A DNA stretch of 64,000 bases from an uncultured Oscillospiraceae bacterium. GTDB taxonomy: Bacteria > Bacillota > Clostridia > Oscillospirales > Acutalibacteraceae. The DNA is taken from positions 52,806 through 116,805 of the forward strand of contig CAUGOD010000003.1 in NCBI GenBank assembly GCA_959601025.1, in the 5' to 3' direction. A program made the translations under genes and the position numbers. The notes under the pieces are model-generated. The model made no database searches. It had not been told where the DNA came from and was given only the letters and a program-made list of their open reading frames with translations. Below are positions 43,077 through 51,238 of this stretch, piece by piece. How positions within the stretch are numbered: position 1 is the first letter of the stretch; each line of letters begins with the position of its first letter.

Positions 43077-45326
43077 TCAATACAGCGTCCGGCTGGCGAT
43101 TTCCCGCTGCACATCGGGCGCGAGGGTGACGAAACGGGCGCTGAACCCGCCGACCCGAACCATGATATGCCCGTATTTCTCCGGGTGGATCATGGCCTGC
43201 TCGAGATCGTCCTTGCTGACCACGGTAATCATCGCCTGCGCGCCGCCGTTGTCAAAATAGGTGCTCAGGAGGCTTTCCAGGATGTCCCGATGGTTGTTGA
43301 ACAGGTCCTTGCTGAACTTCATATTCTGCACCGCGCCGGCGTGATGGTTCACGTCCAGCTTGACCAGGGAATTCAGCATCGCGGTCACGCCGTTTTTATC
43401 GGTGCCGCCGTAGGGGTTGTTCCCGTTGGCCATCGGCTCTCTGGCCAGCCGTCCGTCCGGAGACGCGCCGGTAAACCGGCCCAGGACGGTGTTCGCCTCG
43501 TTGTTGATAATGACGATCAGATAAGAATGCAGGCTGGTGCGCTCCCGCTGGTTCCGCACGGTATCGCAAAGCCAGTTGTGGAACTCCTGGGAAAAGCCGT
43601 CGACGCCGGGCAGGTCGTTGCCGTATTTTTCCGCGTCCAGCAGGAGCTTCCGCTCCTTTTCATACCCCTCAAAATTGGCTTTCATCGCCTTCAGCAGGGT
43701 GGCGCGGTCGATCAGCCCCTGCTCATACACCACCGTCTTGATGGCATAGAGGCTGTTGGCGGTGTTGACGTTGCCGTAGGTCTCCAGCGTGCCGCCGAGG
43801 TATTTCGCCCCGCCGTTCAGGAGGGCCTTGCCCCGCTCCATGCAGTCGTCGAACAGCATACTCATGTACAGATACGGGCCGGCGGCCGCCACCATTTCGT
43901 ATTCGAGCTGCTCCTGCTGGGCAAGAATCTCGATATAATAGGTCAACTGCTTTTTATACGCGGCGTACAGCTCGTCGAAGGTCTCAAAATCCTCCAGCCC
44001 GCCGAGCTTCAGGCCCATATCCTTGTTATACAGCATATCGCGGCCGTTGTACAGGGTGGCCTCCAGCGCCTTGAGGAGATTGATAATGCCGTTCGGGGAG
44101 CCGATGCTCCGGTGATTGAGCACGTATTCCCCGCAGCCGAACATCATGTAATCCTCGGCCTCTTCCCGCGAAACCTCGAACGCCTTTTCCACGGCGGGGA
44201 TGTTCACATCGTCGTTGTACAGCATCGGGAAGGTCCGCCCCTCGCCAATGCAGGTCAGCGCCTTGTCCATCAGCACGGGGTTCTGACCCTTATAAAAACG
44301 CAGGGAAAGCTGGGGTTCGATCTCGATTACCGTGCGGGAGGCTTCGATCGCCAGCAGGGCGAACTTATCCGCATTCGCCTCGTTCCGGCGGCCGCAGCCG
44401 CCGATCACCACGCGGGAATGGAATACCGTGACCCGGGAGGCCATCAGCCGCCAGAGGGACTGGGTATAGGACAGCGCTTCCTCCTCCGTAATCCGCCCGG
44501 CGTCCAGGTCGTTTACGTAAAAATCGCCCAGATACACGTCCATCCGGCCGTAGTTCAGCACCCCGCTGATTAAGGAATACAGCCAGGCGAGCTGCATTGC
44601 CTCGACGAAGGTCGAAGGCGCCTTATGGGCGACGGTTTCGAGCGCCCCGGCAATCTTCAGCCGCTGCTCCCGCCGTGCGGGAGAACCACCAAAGGTCTGG
44701 GCAGCGGCGCGGGCTTCCTCCGCATACCGCAGGCAGACGGCGGACAGGGTATCGACCGCCATCGCCATCCCCTCATACAGGGAAACGTCGCCGTCCTCCT
44801 GCTCCGCCTTCGCCCGATACCGCAGCGCTTCCGCCTTCAGCCCATCCAGGCCGAGCCGCATCAGCTTATCGTAATCCATGTAGGCGTCCACAATCCGGTA
44901 GAGGGGGAAGGCCACTTCGCTGTGCTCCCAGTAGATATCCTCCGGCAGGGCCTGCTTCATGTATTCGGGGAAGCGGGAGCGGGTCTTGCGGCGGGTTTCC
45001 TCCCCCTTCCAGAATTCCAGCGCGTCCCGGATATCCTGCTTCTGCGCGTCGGTATACGCGTCGCTCTGGAGCAGCGCGTCGATCCGCTGCGGGTCGTAGA
45101 AGTAGCTCACGCTCCGGCCGAGAAGCGGCTCGGAGCAGTAGCCGATCTCCGCAATCAGGAACCGGCCGGCCAGCAGGTCGTCCTTCCGCATCGGCTGGAA
45201 CCAGTAGCGGGTCTGCACCTCCACGCACTTGGCCTCCCGGATCGCGGTGGGCGCGTCCTTATATTTCTTATAGGTATCGGTGAATTCCATGATGTATTCG
45301 TAGGCATTCAAGCGGTTGTTCGCCAT
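43077..45326 (-). CDS. Glycyl radical enzyme of unknown substrate
   Basis: A 749-residue member of the pyruvate formate-lyase-like superfamily. The radical glycine loop RVGGFSA is near the C-terminus (Gly727). The active-site cysteine is in FGCGEY (Cys398, with Glu400), the Cys-x-Glu arrangement of dehydratase/lyase-type enzymes rather than the Cys-Cys of pyruvate formate-lyase. The ATG at 45326 follows AAAGGAG; a longer frame to 45374 runs through the operator and is rejected. No radical-SAM activase gene is nearby, which is unusual because these are normally adjacent. A promoter with a palindromic operator lies directly upstream, so it is inducible. The substrate could be a diol, an amino acid derivative or a sugar breakdown product. 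Confidence 0.9.
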   Translation of the reverse strand: MANNRLNAYEYIMEFTDTYKKYKDAPTAIREAKCVEVQTRYWFQPMRKDDLLAGRFLIAEIGYCSEPLLGRSVSYFYDPQRIDALLQSDAYTDAQKQDIRDALEFWKGEETRRKTRSRFPEYMKQALPEDIYWEHSEVAFPLYRIVDAYMDYDKLMRLGLDGLKAEALRYRAKAEQEDGDVSLYEGMAMAVDTLSAVCLRYAEEARAAAQTFGGSPARREQRLKIAGALETVAHKAPSTFVEAMQLAWLYSLISGVLNYGRMDVYLGDFYVNDLDAGRITEEEALSYTQSLWRLMASRVTVFHSRVVIGGCGRRNEANADKFALLAIEASRTVIEIEPQLSLRFYKGQNPVLMDKALTCIGEGRTFPMLYNDDVNIPAVEKAFEVSREEAEDYMMFGCGEYVLNHRSIGSPNGIINLLKALEATLYNGRDMLYNKDMGLKLGGLEDFETFDELYAAYKKQLTYYIEILAQQEQLEYEMVAAAGPYLYMSMLFDDCMERGKALLNGGAKYLGGTLETYGNVNTANSLYAIKTVVYEQGLIDRATLLKAMKANFEGYEKERKLLLDAEKYGNDLPGVDGFSQEFHNWLCDTVRNQRERTSLHSYLIVIINNEANTVLGRFTGASPDGRLAREPMANGNNPYGGTDKNGVTAMLNSLVKLDVNHHAGAVQNMKFSKDLFNNHRDILESLLSTYFDNGGAQAMITVVSKDDLEQAMIHPEKYGHIMVRVGGFSARFVTLAPDVQREIASRTLY

Positions 45327-45372
45327 AACAAAAGCTCCTTTCCGCCGGCCGCGGCGGCCGGATGGATCGTTC

Positions 45373-45394
45373 AATGAGAAAACGATTTCTCATT
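45373..45394. promoter_or_regulatory. Operator of the glycyl radical enzyme gene
   Basis: A perfect inverted repeat AATGAGAAA / TTTCTCATT with centre ACGA. Its core GAAAACGATTTC resembles the LacI/cre-type sites elsewhere but the flanks are extended, so a distinct LacI-type protein may bind it. It lies 8 bp past the -10 box. Confidence 0.7.
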
Positions 45395-45401
45395 CACCCT
45401 C

Positions 45402-45430
45402 ATTATACGCAGGAGGGATGGAAAAATCAA
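45402..45430 (-). promoter_or_regulatory. Sigma-A promoter of the glycyl radical enzyme gene
   Basis: Minus-strand -35 TTGATT (45425-45430), 17-bp spacer, -10 TATAAT (45402-45407). The operator covers the start site. Confidence 0.75.
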
Positions 45431-45594
45431 GAGGATTTTCGTTATGGAAAACAGGAAATTGATTATGCATATGATTATGCATACGGGAAAAGGAGGGAAC
45501 CGCGGCATACGATAGGCCGCAGTTCCCTCCGGGGCCGCCGCCTGCGGCCCGCATTCCGTGTTTTCGGTTGGTTCGTTACCGTTTCCCGGGGCGC

Positions 45595-46035
45595 CTATCC
45601 GGCCGGCCACAGCATGGACGCAGCCCCGGGGTCGCTCCCTCTGTTTCCCCAGTCCAGCAAAAGCAGCGCCAGAACGGCCAGAAGGAAAAGCGCCGGGATG
45701 ACCAAAAACGGCCGGATAATTTTTTGATACCTTTTCCAATACCCCAGCAGACCGATCAGAGAAAGCAAAGTAAACAGAAACGCGGGAATCACCGGCAGAA
45801 GCGGGAAGGCCCGGAGCCAGTAATACACGCTGACCAGCGAGGCGGCGCCGGCGATCAGCGAGACGGCAAAAGCCCCATGGGCCGCGGCCCCGGAATAGCG
45901 CCCGCATAAGCTGTGCGCCGCAATGGCGCGGCGAAACAGGAGCCCCGACAGCACCGTCAATAACGGGAAGCCGGCCCAGAGAAGGACGACAAAGGCGGCG
46001 ACAAAAGGGGCGAAATCAAGGGAAGTGATTACCAC
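45595..46035 (-). CDS. Small hydrophobic membrane protein, function unknown
   Basis: A 146-residue protein with about four transmembrane segments and no family I recognise. The start is a GTG six bases after GGAG. It follows the broken gene at 46084-46590 by 48 bp, in the same direction, and is probably co-transcribed from the promoter at 46794-46822. Base composition and codon use resemble the neighbours. Confidence 0.65.
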   Translation of the reverse strand: MVITSLDFAPFVAAFVVLLWAGFPLLTVLSGLLFRRAIAAHSLCGRYSGAAAHGAFAVSLIAGAASLVSVYYWLRAFPLLPVIPAFLFTLLSLIGLLGYWKRYQKIIRPFLVIPALFLLAVLALLLLDWGNRGSDPGAASMLWPAG

Positions 46036-46083
46036 TGTGTTCTCCTTTCACCTCGTTTTCGAAGCAGGGCGGTGCGAAGCGTC

Positions 46084-46590
46084 TTATTGAAAAATTGCAC
46101 CGATTTCTTCAGGCGGACGGTGATACACCAGTTGATAAAGATAACCGCCGTCGGCGCTTTCCCCATATTCCAGAACAGCCGTAAAGCCGCGCTCCATGTG
46201 GGCGTTTGCCCGCGCGACAAAATACTTTTTCCCTTTTACGGTAATCGAACTATCCGCATAACCGTCGCGGGAATCAAGCAGCTCTCTTTCATATTTTTGA
46301 GCGACTGAAGCCAGAAAAACCTCCCTGTCCTCCCTTGGAATTTCAAAAATCATCCGGAAAGTGCTGTCCTGCTGTGAATTGGCATAGACGCTGTACATTT
46401 TCGCATTCTGCGGCAGGTCAAAATCCAGATTTTCCCGGATTCGCTCCGTTTTCTCTTCCGAAAGGTCGGTCAGCGTGATCCCCCTCGCCATGCGGGCTTG
46501 TTGGAAGAAGTTCGGCCAGACAAAGAACAGAAAGCACGCGCCGCCCAGCAGGAGCAGAAGCCCTCCTGCCCATTTTCAGCGCTTTTTCAT
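46084..46590 (-). pseudogene. Exported protein gene interrupted by an early TGA
   Basis: An ATG at 46590 begins MKKR and is followed by TGA (46576-46578). The same frame then continues with an obvious signal/membrane segment (KWAGGLLLLLGGACFLFFVW) and about 135 residues of soluble protein (from MARGITLTDL to the stop at 46084). As read, the N-terminal export segment is cut off from its start codon. A nonsense mutation is the simple reading. Alternatively, a CTG could initiate after the in-frame AGGAGGG just past the stop, which would restore the export segment; that would be unusual. The soluble domain is not recognised. Confidence 0.55.
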
Positions 46591-46793
46591 GGCAGTGTTG
46601 CGTCGCCTCCTATTGGCTTTTCGACGGGAATGGGCGGGCGTCCACAATTGAAGCGCTGGGGATTCGCCCGCGGCTCTTGTGCTGAAGGGATGGGTATGAA
46701 AAACAAAGCCGGATACTGCTTTTGCGTCTCCCGTCAGCAACGCATTGGAATCTCCTCCCTTAACTGGAAAAATTTTTACCGTTTTCTGTGTTA

Positions 46794-46822
46794 ATAGTAA
46801 TTTAAAAATGCATAAGTGTCAA
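46794..46822 (-). promoter_or_regulatory. Sigma-A promoter of the small membrane-protein locus
   Basis: Minus-strand -35 TTGACA (46817-46822), 17-bp spacer, -10 TACTAT (46794-46799), in AT-rich surroundings that differ from the GC-rich neighbours. Confidence 0.65.
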
Positions 46823-46863
46823 TATATTTTAGAATTAATATCTATTAATATGGGATAAAAACA

Positions 46864-46896
46864 ACAAAACTGCCCGCGGCCGTTTTGGCCGCGGGC
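46864..46896 (-). terminator. Terminator of the xylulokinase gene
   Basis: A 10-bp GC stem (GCCCGCGGCC with its complement) and 5-base loop. The minus strand then reads AGTTTTGTTGTTTTT. It lies 17 bp past the stop at 46913. Confidence 0.8.
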
Positions 46897-46912
46897 GGTT
46901 TCCGGTTTTCTT

Positions 46913-48436
46913 CTACAGTTTTCCCAATTCCGCAAAGGACGACTTCATCGCCGGGTACAGCTCGGTATATAGCCGGTAATACGGCGCGTATTTCGCGGTG
47001 TTTTCCGGGATGGGAGACTGGACGCGGTCGGTTTTTATCACCGCGTCGCAGGCCTCCGGCACGCTGGCGTACAGCCCCGCGCCCACGCCGGCCAGCAGCG
47101 CCACGCCGAGGGCGGGGCCCTCGCGGGAGGCGAGGGTCTTCACATCGCAGGCATACAGGTCGGCCAGCATCTGCCGCCATAGCGGACTGGTCCCGCCCCC
47201 GCCGCAGGCCATCATGTCGTCGATGGCGATCCCCATCTCGTGGAAGACCGACAGGCAGTCGTTCAGGGAATAGGCCACGCCCTCCATCACGGCGCGAAGC
47301 ATATCCTTTTTGGTATGGATGGCGGACAGGCCGAAGAACACGCCCCGCGCGTCGGGATCGAGGTGGGGGGTGCGTTCGCCCATCAGATAGGGCAGGTAAA
47401 GCAGCTTGTTCGCGCCCACCGGCACGGTCTCGGCTTCCTTGTCCATGAGGAAATAAGGATCGACCCCCATCTGGGCCGCCGCTTCCTTCTCCGCGCCGCA
47501 GAAATTGTCCCGGAACCATTTCAGGGACAGGCCCGCGCCCTGGGTCACGCCCATCACATGCCAGGCGCCCGGCACCGCACAGCAGAAGGTATGTACCCGG
47601 CCCTTCTGATCAATCGCCATATGGTCGGTATGGGCGAAGACCACGCCGGAGGTACCGATGGTGGTAAAGGCGCGGCCGTCCCGCACCACGCCGGTGCCGA
47701 CAGCGGCCGCCGCGTTGTCCCCCGCGCCGCCGACCACAATCGTACCCTCCCTGAGTCCGGTCAGCTCCGCCGCCCGGCGGGTGATCCGGCCGGTAACCTC
47801 GGGGGATTCGTACACCCTGCCGAGCAGGGCGCGGTCGATCTCCAGCTTCTCCAGCACCTCGTCCGACCACTGCCGGTTGGGGATATCCAGCAGCTGCATC
47901 CCCGATGCGTCCGACACCTCGGTGGCGTATTCGCCGGTGAGACGGAAGCGGACATAATCCTTCGGCAGCAGGATATGCCGGCATTTTTCGTAATTCTCCG
48001 GCTCGTGGTTCCGCACCCAGAGAATTTTGGAAGCGGTAAAGCCGGTCAGTGCGGGGTTGGCGGTCACCGCGATAAGCCGGTCGTAGCCCAGCTTTTCGGT
48101 CATCTCCCCGCATTCGGCGGCGGTGCGCTGGTCGCACCAGATGATGGAGCGGCGGATTACCTCGTCCTTTTCATCCAGCATAACCAGGCCGTGCATCTGA
48201 CCGGAAAGGCCCACCCCCGCGATCTCCCCGGCGGGAACGCCGCTCTTCGCCAGCACGGCGCGCAGGCTTTCGGCCGTGGCGTTCCACCAGTCGTCCGGAT
48301 CCTGCTCCGCATAGCCGTTCTGCGGCTGATACAGCGGATATTCCACCGTGTGGGACGCAATGACCGTCCCCTTTTCATCGAAAAGCACCGTTTTGGCGCC
48401 GGAAGTGCCGATGTCGATCCCCACTAAATACGCCAT
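46913..48436 (-). CDS. xylB: Xylulokinase
   Basis: A 507-residue FGGY-family kinase that converts D-xylulose to xylulose 5-phosphate. It has the N-terminal ATPase loop GIDIGTSGAKTVLFD, the conserved GLSGQMHGLVMLD block typical of xylulokinases, WCDQRT, and the C-terminal signature GVAYSLNDCLSVFHEMG followed by ACGGGGTSPLW. The ATG at 48436 follows AAAGGA; longer frames lack a ribosome binding site. It feeds the pentose phosphate pathway, and ribulose-phosphate epimerase is encoded nearby at 52095. It is divergent from the GH43 lipoprotein gene, which suggests pentose release and use from arabinoxylan-type material. Confidence 0.93.
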   Translation of the reverse strand: MAYLVGIDIGTSGAKTVLFDEKGTVIASHTVEYPLYQPQNGYAEQDPDDWWNATAESLRAVLAKSGVPAGEIAGVGLSGQMHGLVMLDEKDEVIRRSIIWCDQRTAAECGEMTEKLGYDRLIAVTANPALTGFTASKILWVRNHEPENYEKCRHILLPKDYVRFRLTGEYATEVSDASGMQLLDIPNRQWSDEVLEKLEIDRALLGRVYESPEVTGRITRRAAELTGLREGTIVVGGAGDNAAAAVGTGVVRDGRAFTTIGTSGVVFAHTDHMAIDQKGRVHTFCCAVPGAWHVMGVTQGAGLSLKWFRDNFCGAEKEAAAQMGVDPYFLMDKEAETVPVGANKLLYLPYLMGERTPHLDPDARGVFFGLSAIHTKKDMLRAVMEGVAYSLNDCLSVFHEMGIAIDDMMACGGGGTSPLWRQMLADLYACDVKTLASREGPALGVALLAGVGAGLYASVPEACDAVIKTDRVQSPIPENTAKYAPYYRLYTELYPAMKSSFAELGKL

Positions 48437-48972
48437 TGGTTTTCCGTCCTTTCTTTTCCGTAAGCCTTCGCCGCCGCCTTTCCCGGCGGAGCCCCACATC
48501 GCTTTGCCGGGAGTGTTCAAGTTCGGGCTTCGGGCGTCCGGTATTGCTGTATCGCTATGAAAAGTATTATATCGCGGCCGGGCATATTGTCAAGAAAGCC
48601 GCGCCGTTTTCTTTTTCGTGGTTTTCCGCCGGCTGAACGCTTGTCTTTTCCCCAATACTTATATATAATAAAAAATGCAGAAAACGTTTAACCAAAGGGA
48701 ATGAATTTGTTTGTCGGACAACCGCAAGCAGGGACGGAAAGGATCGTTTGCCGGCCGCTCGGAGGTCCGCCCTGCTGCACAAAGACATGATTTTTCCCTT
48801 TCGAATTGGTCTGACGGCGCCTGCACTGTAAGCGGCGGAAAGGAGATAGCGTGAAAATACGATTTCCCCGCCTTTTCACGCCGGAATTTGACCCTTAGCC
48901 GCAAAAAGCGCCGCGGCAGTTTCGACTGTTGGCCGAAATCGTCTCAAAATCAACAAGGAATGGAGATTTTTT
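48437..48972. promoter_or_regulatory. Divergent control region of xylB and GH43
   Basis: No gene is supported in this 536-bp region. It contains the rightward promoter 48641-48669 and the operator 48680-48691. A leftward promoter for xylulokinase was not clearly recognised. Confidence 0.5.
48641..48669 (+). promoter_or_regulatory. Sigma-A promoter of the GH43 lipoprotein gene
   Basis: -35 TTGTCT (48641-48646), 17-bp spacer, -10 TATAAT (48664-48669). The operator-like site GAAAACGTTTAA (48680-48691) overlaps the start; it is the reverse of the GGTTAAWCGTTTTC form found before the surface proteins. The leader is about 295 nt. Confidence 0.65.
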
Positions 48973-50064
48973 ATGCAAAAGCGGCTGGCATTTTTTGTCG
49001 TCCTGACGTCTATCGCCCTCCTCTTTACCGGCTGTGCATCCTCCCGGGAAGACCCCTCCGCAGCTTCCGCCGGCCTGACAGCCGGAAAAACAACCAGCGA
49101 GGTGAATGCCATGAACGACCCAAACAAAGAAGCCTTTTGGAATCCCCTAGTTCCTCCGGAGGGCGCGGACCCGTGGGTTCTTTTCCACGAGGGCTATTAC
49201 TATTACTGCTTTTCGGAGGGCGACAGCCTGTACGTCACAAAAACGCGGAACCTGTACGAAATCGGAACCGAAAAGCCGGTCAAGGTCTACACGCCCCCGA
49301 AAACCGGCGGTTTTACCGCCGATTACTGGGCGCCGGAGCTCCATTATCTCGAAGGGAAATGGGTGATTTACGTCGCGGCGGATGACGGAAAAAACGAAAA
49401 CCACCGTATGATCGCGCTGGAGTCCTCCACCGGCGACCCGCAGGGAACGTATGTGTTTCGCAGCAAGGTGTCCGATCCCTCCGACAAGTGGGCGATTGAC
49501 GGCACGGCGACGATCATCGGCGGAAAGCTGTATTTTGTCTGGTCGGGCTGGGAAGGGGACGAGAATGTCGCGCAGGACCTGTACATCGCCCCCATGAGCG
49601 ACCCATTCACTATTTCCGGCCGCCGGGTACGGATTTCCCGGCCGGAGTACGCCTGGGAAACGGTCGGCGATCCGCAGGTAAACGAGGGGCCGGAGGCGCT
49701 GGTCAGCCCTTCCGGTACGATCCACGTCGTCTATTCCGCAAGCGGAAGCTGGACCGACGACTATTGCCTCGGCCTGCTGACCCTGACGGGGAACGACCCG
49801 CTTGACCCCGCTTCGTGGACCAAAGCGGCCGAGCCGGTCTTCTCCAAGGCCAAATCGGCCTATGGGCCGGGACACGCCTCCTTCACCACTGCGCCGGACG
49901 GGGAGGACTGGATCGTATACCACGCCTGCAAAACGCCCGGCGGCGGCTGGGCGGGCCGGAGCGTCCGCGCCCAGCCCTTTTCCTGGGAGGGCGATACGCC
50001 GGTGTTCGGGACGCCCTCCCCTCTGACGGAAAAGCAGGAGATTGCGCGAAATCCCGGCGATTGA
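48973..50064 (+). CDS. GH43 family lipoprotein (arabinofuranosidase/xylosidase type)
   Basis: A 363-residue surface lipoprotein. The signal peptide ends LLFTGC, so Cys21 is lipidated. The five-bladed propeller of GH43 carries the three expected carboxylates: Asp66 (GADPWV, base), Asp176 (WAIDGT, pKa modulator) and Glu238 (NEGPEAL, acid). Family members release arabinose or xylose from plant polysaccharides; the exact linkage is not assignable. GGAG precedes the ATG. Its promoter carries a regulon-type operator. A bidirectional terminator follows at 50135-50181. Confidence 0.88.
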   Translation: MQKRLAFFVVLTSIALLFTGCASSREDPSAASAGLTAGKTTSEVNAMNDPNKEAFWNPLVPPEGADPWVLFHEGYYYYCFSEGDSLYVTKTRNLYEIGTEKPVKVYTPPKTGGFTADYWAPELHYLEGKWVIYVAADDGKNENHRMIALESSTGDPQGTYVFRSKVSDPSDKWAIDGTATIIGGKLYFVWSGWEGDENVAQDLYIAPMSDPFTISGRRVRISRPEYAWETVGDPQVNEGPEALVSPSGTIHVVYSASGSWTDDYCLGLLTLTGNDPLDPASWTKAAEPVFSKAKSAYGPGHASFTTAPDGEDWIVYHACKTPGGGWAGRSVRAQPFSWEGDTPVFGTPSPLTEKQEIARNPGD

Positions 50065-50134
50065 CCCGCCTGTGGCCTGCATTTTTATCCAGATCGCTTT
50101 GCAACAACCCCGGGTATTCTAGGCGTGAAAATGG

Positions 50135-50181
50135 AAAAACCGCGACGCCCTGCCCTATTGGACAGGGTTCCGCGGTTTTTT
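50135..50181. terminator. Bidirectional terminator between GH43 and tRNA-Thr
   Basis: A two-part stem (AAAAACCGCG with CGCGGTTTTT, and inner CCCTG with CAGGG) has T-runs on both strands, serving the rightward GH43 gene and the leftward tRNA. Confidence 0.88.
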
Positions 50182-50183
50182 GC

Positions 50184-50259
50184 TGGAGCTACTGATCCGA
50201 TTCGAACGGACGACCTGCTCATTACGAGTGAGCTGCTCTACCAGCTGAGCCACAGTAGC
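50184..50259 (-). tRNA. tRNA-Thr (anticodon CGT)
   Basis: Reading the minus strand gives a full cloverleaf: acceptor GCTACTG/CAGTAGC, D arm GCTC/GAGC, anticodon stem GCTCA/TGAGC with loop CTCGTAA (anticodon CGT, reading ACG), T arm GTCCG/CGGAT with TTCGAAT loop, discriminator T, and an encoded CCA at 50184-50186. It is a single tRNA unit with its own promoter. Confidence 0.96.
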
Positions 50260-50282
50260 ATAAGCGCCTTGGTGCATCGCTT

Positions 50283-50311
50283 ATTATAACAAGGCGGATC
50301 GAAGCCGTCAA
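50283..50311 (-). promoter_or_regulatory. Promoter of tRNA-Thr
   Basis: Minus-strand -35 TTGACG (50306-50311), 17-bp spacer, perfect -10 TATAAT (50283-50288), 24 bp before the tRNA 5' end: a strong promoter as expected for a stable RNA. Confidence 0.85.
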
Positions 50312-50728
50312 GAGTTTTTGCAAAAACTCCTTCGTTCCTTCTCTATCCAATCTCTACTTATCCAGCAGCTTTATAAGCGGCCGGTTCCACGCCGAAAAAA
50401 CCGTTCTGTTCCATACCTTCGCCGCATAGGCTTTTTATGGGTTTCTTCCATTCCGCCGACGCCGTATCCTTACGCAGCCCGCTTCCGAACGTTTCAACAG
50501 CCTTTCCTGTTTCCTTATCTTTATATAACCCTATATAACCTATAACCCTCAAGGCGTTCCAATGAAATTGCTGGAGAAGCGGCGTTTTTCGGCATATTCG
50601 AAACATTTTCTTGCGAAACCTCCCACTTTATGCTACGATGTCAATGAAAACGGCCAAACGGGATGGTCCGCGGCATGTAATCTTTCCCGTAACCCGCCGT
50701 CATTTTTTCAGGAGGAGGAGCTTTTCTC
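50312..50728. other. Spacer upstream of DUF4190 gene
   Basis: No gene is supported. A likely rightward promoter, TTGCGA (50611-50616), 17-bp spacer, TACGAT (50634-50639), precedes the DUF4190 gene. Near 50515-50550 the motif TATAACC is repeated three times with unknown meaning. Confidence 0.45.
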
Positions 50729-51181
50729 ATGAGCGAAATCAACAACAATCCCCAAGGCGCCAGCGAACCCCAGGTTCCGCAGGAACCGAACAACGCCCCC
50801 GCGAAGCCTGTGCAGCCTGTGCAGCCGCCGGTTCCGCCGATGCCCCCCGTGCAGCCGCCCATCCCGCCGATGCAGCCCATGCAGCCCGTGCAGCCGGTTC
50901 CGCAGGAAGGAAAGGGCCTTTCTGTCGCTTCGATGGTGCTTGGCATTGTCTCCCTCGCTTGCTTCTGCGTGTGGTACATCTCCATTCCGGCCGCTATTAT
51001 CGGCCTGATTCTCGGCATCGTGGCGAAGAAGGGCAATAAGCCTGGCAGCGGTATGGCTCTTGCCGGTATCATCATGTCGATTATCGGCCTGGTTCTGACC
51101 GTGCTGTTCTTCATTCTGGGCTTGATCGGCCTGTCGATCCTGGATTCCTATGGCAGTTCAATCGACTGGTCGACCTTGTAA
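50729..51181 (+). CDS. DUF4190-type small membrane protein with proline-rich N-terminus
   Basis: A 150-residue protein. Residues 1-60 are a Pro/Gln/Val repeat (PVQPPVPPMPPVQPP and similar), followed by two transmembrane segments (about 66-95 and 108-135) separated by KKGNKPGSGMALAGI, the DUF4190 hallmark. The N-terminus is expected in the cytoplasm. Function is unknown; such proteins are common in Gram-positive bacteria. AGGAGGAGG precedes the ATG. Confidence 0.82.
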   Translation: MSEINNNPQGASEPQVPQEPNNAPAKPVQPVQPPVPPMPPVQPPIPPMQPMQPVQPVPQEGKGLSVASMVLGIVSLACFCVWYISIPAAIIGLILGIVAKKGNKPGSGMALAGIIMSIIGLVLTVLFFILGLIGLSILDSYGSSIDWSTL

Positions 51182-51197
51182 TTCCTTTTGCAGATTC

Positions 51198-51230
51198 AAA
51201 AACCGGACGGCAGTTCTGCCGTCCGGTTTT
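51198..51230. terminator. Bidirectional terminator
   Basis: A stem of about 14 bp (AAAACCGGACGGCA with its complement) around the loop GTTC gives T-runs on both strands. It separates the convergent DUF4190 and DUF2752 genes. Confidence 0.9.
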
Positions 51231-51238
51231 CTATATTG

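Larger units (their letters stand above)
46591..46912. other. Spacer with promoter and terminator
   Basis: This holds the leftward promoter at 46794-46822, an AT-rich stretch (46795-46860) and the xylulokinase terminator at 46864-46896. A strong Shine-Dalgarno (GGGAGGAG) near 46756 precedes ATG-CGT-TGC-TGA, a four-codon dead end; no protein is supported. Confidence 0.5.

Noticed and set aside
41950..43080. Prophage or insertion sequence remnant.
   Set aside because: XRE and SLOG genes can be phage-borne, but there is no integrase, transposase, terminal repeat pair or structural gene. The repeat structure is fully explained by a tandem duplication.
45595..46035. Lantibiotic or toxin-type small membrane protein.
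   Set aside because: No maturation, immunity or antitoxin gene is adjacent and no family motif is seen; it is left as an unknown membrane protein.
46576..46578. Selenocysteine or recoded TGA in the small exported protein gene.
   Set aside because: TGA serves as a normal stop elsewhere in the window, including the ATGA overlap at 28896-28899. I see no convincing SECIS-like hairpin just after the codon, and the position in a signal segment is not a redox site.
46740..46790. A gene starting at the strong Shine-Dalgarno near 46756.
   Set aside because: The start codon is followed by a stop after three codons, and the frame beyond it is not protein-like.
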